From Archaeoglobaceae archaeon (lineage in GTDB: Archaea; Halobacteriota; Archaeoglobi; Archaeoglobales; Archaeoglobaceae), in the NCBI GenBank assembly GCA_027064525.1, contig JAMOPJ010000019.1:1-53522 (forward strand): a stretch of 53,522 nucleotides of DNA, read 5' to 3'. The notes under the pieces were generated by a model, which was not told the DNA's origin, made no database searches, and was given only the letters and a program-made list of their open reading frames with translations. The first letter of the stretch is position 1. The number at the start of each line of letters is the position of its first letter. Positions 52,543 through 53,522 of this stretch are shown piece after piece. The position numbers and the translations under genes are program-made.

Positions 52543-53522
52543 ATGAATTTTTACGCTGATCAAAGGCTAGCACGAGCTCTCGAAATTCCGTAAGATCATC
52601 CCGGCTGCTACAAAGTAGTCGAGAATTTTGCAAATGATCTTCTTGCGCAGGGCATCTCTGAGCTGAGAGTTAGAAGTTACGTAATTTGGCTGTCTAAGAT
52701 TATTGATGTTGCCGGCAAAACCTTAACGAGTTTACCAAGGATGACATCAGAAAAGTCCTCGCTCATTATCAGACGCTCGTAAATCAAGGTAAGTATTCTG
52801 ACAGCACGATCTTTGAGGTTAGAAAGACGCTCAAGAAGTTCTTCAAGGAAGAGCTTGTTAACTGGTTCTTTATAGGTAATGTCGAAAATAAGCTCTCCCC
52901 GTCGGATCTAATAACGGAAGAGGAATTCAGGAGAATGCTCGAAGTTTGTCGGAACAGTAGGGATAGAGCACTTCTCTACGAAACCGGAGCGAGAATAGGG
53001 GAAATAGGATCGATGAGGGTTAAGGATGTAAATACGGTGCTGTTATCTGATTACCTAAAAGTAAAACCGTAAGCAGAAAGCTGAGGGTCGTGTTCTCCGT
53101 GCAGTATCTGGCGGCTTGGCTTGCAGATCATCCCCTTAAGGATAACCCTGAAGCTCCGCTCTGGATAAAGCTCACCGGAACGAACTACCTTCAGCCGATG
53201 GAATACAAAGACATTCACTGGCAGTTGAAGAAGATAGCAAAGAGAGCCGGGATTAAGAAGAGAATCTATCCACATCTCTTTAGGCACACAAGAGCTACGA
53301 GATTGCTGAGTCAAGTTTCTGAAGTGGTCGGAGCAAAGTTTATGGGCTGGGTTCTCGGAACGAGGATGATTAAAAGATACATCCATCTCGCGGATCGAGA
53401 CGTCGAAAACGCAATTTTGGATCTATACGGAATCAAGCCATCGGAGGAATCTAAGGACTTGGAAGTCAGAAAGTGTCCGAGATACTCTTTTATAAACGAT
53501 GCGAAGGCTAGATTCTGCTCCC
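52543..53522 (+). pseudogene. Tyrosine integrase, decayed and cut by window end
   Basis: Translated pieces reconstruct an archaeal XerA/SSV-like recombinase. Part one (MNFYADQRLARALEIP) hits TAA at 52591, then continues DHPGCYKVVENFANDLL; the frame shifts near 52725 to EFTKDDIRKVLAHYQTLVNQ and on to LITEEEFRRMLEVCR and ETGARIGEIGSM; a second shift near 53066 leads to SRKLRVVFSVQYLAAWLADH, PHLFRHTRATRLL and MGWVLGTRMIKRYIHL. Catalytic Arg, HxxR, Trp and Tyr are all present; the beta-hairpin Lys region is garbled. The C-terminus begins a zinc ribbon (KCPRYSFINDAKARFCS) with one Cys replaced by Tyr. It lies 85 bases after tRNA-Met. At least three lesions make it non-functional. Confidence 0.82.

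Overview
The window comes from a hyperthermophilic euryarchaeon, most likely a member of the Archaeoglobales. Direct signs are two archaeal histones, archaeal TATA/BRE-type promoters, reverse gyrase, an AglB-type oligosaccharyltransferase, TruD, TrpB2, archaeal type GAPDH, Mre11/Rad50 and a fused UPF0200/UPF0201 protein. The genus is inference; no rRNA is present. Most of the 53.5 kb is dense chromosomal core: short gaps, frequent stop/start overlaps and many convergent pairs.

Layout. 0.2-3.5 kb: a very cysteine-rich secreted peptide and a TRAP-TAXI transporter. 3.6-12.6 kb: aglB, an S26e-like ribosomal protein, a ThiF/MoeB-like E1 enzyme, a CooT-like protein coupled to gap, adenine deaminase, a broken epimerase gene, a small unknown protein, an HxlR regulator and a phosphoribosyltransferase. 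12.8-15.0 kb: histone, tRNA-Asp, then a gene graveyard (two oppositely oriented integrase shards, a frameshifted TRIC-family gene, a PIN-toxin tail, an ABC-3 permease remnant). 15.1-17.4 kb: a polar amino-acid ABC transporter whose binding protein has a stop codon in its signal peptide. 17.5-29.3 kb: housekeeping and membrane genes (flavin reductase, UPF0200/0201, MFS, UPF0182, truD/aroC head to head, trpB2, HDAC-like, pyrK). 29.4-34.1 kb: reverse gyrase interrupted at its active-site tyrosine by a 487-residue intein. 34.1-41.8 kb: ClC channel, DUF523, toxin-antitoxin debris, tRNA-Glu, mqnA, trpS and a NitT/TauT-type ABC transporter. 41.9-52.3 kb: acetyltransferase, aminotransferase, mre11-rad50, a manC operon, an unknown protein, a CBS-HPF protein and a second histone. 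52.4-53.5 kb: tRNA-Met and a decayed tyrosine integrase cut by the window end.

The most notable unlabelled structure is a family of 60-61 bp elements (17394, 25920, 36562, 41862). They have imperfect terminal inverted repeats, and two copies are flanked by exact 8-bp direct repeats, so they look like miniature inverted-repeat transposable elements. All four sit in gaps between convergent genes. A second theme is decay: several genes carry one or two discrete lesions (frameshifts, a nonsense codon, lost signal peptides), which either reflects recent gene loss or sequence error and should be resolved with reads. A third is the repeated order histone, tRNA, integrase relic at both 12.8-13.4 kb and 52.1-53.5 kb.
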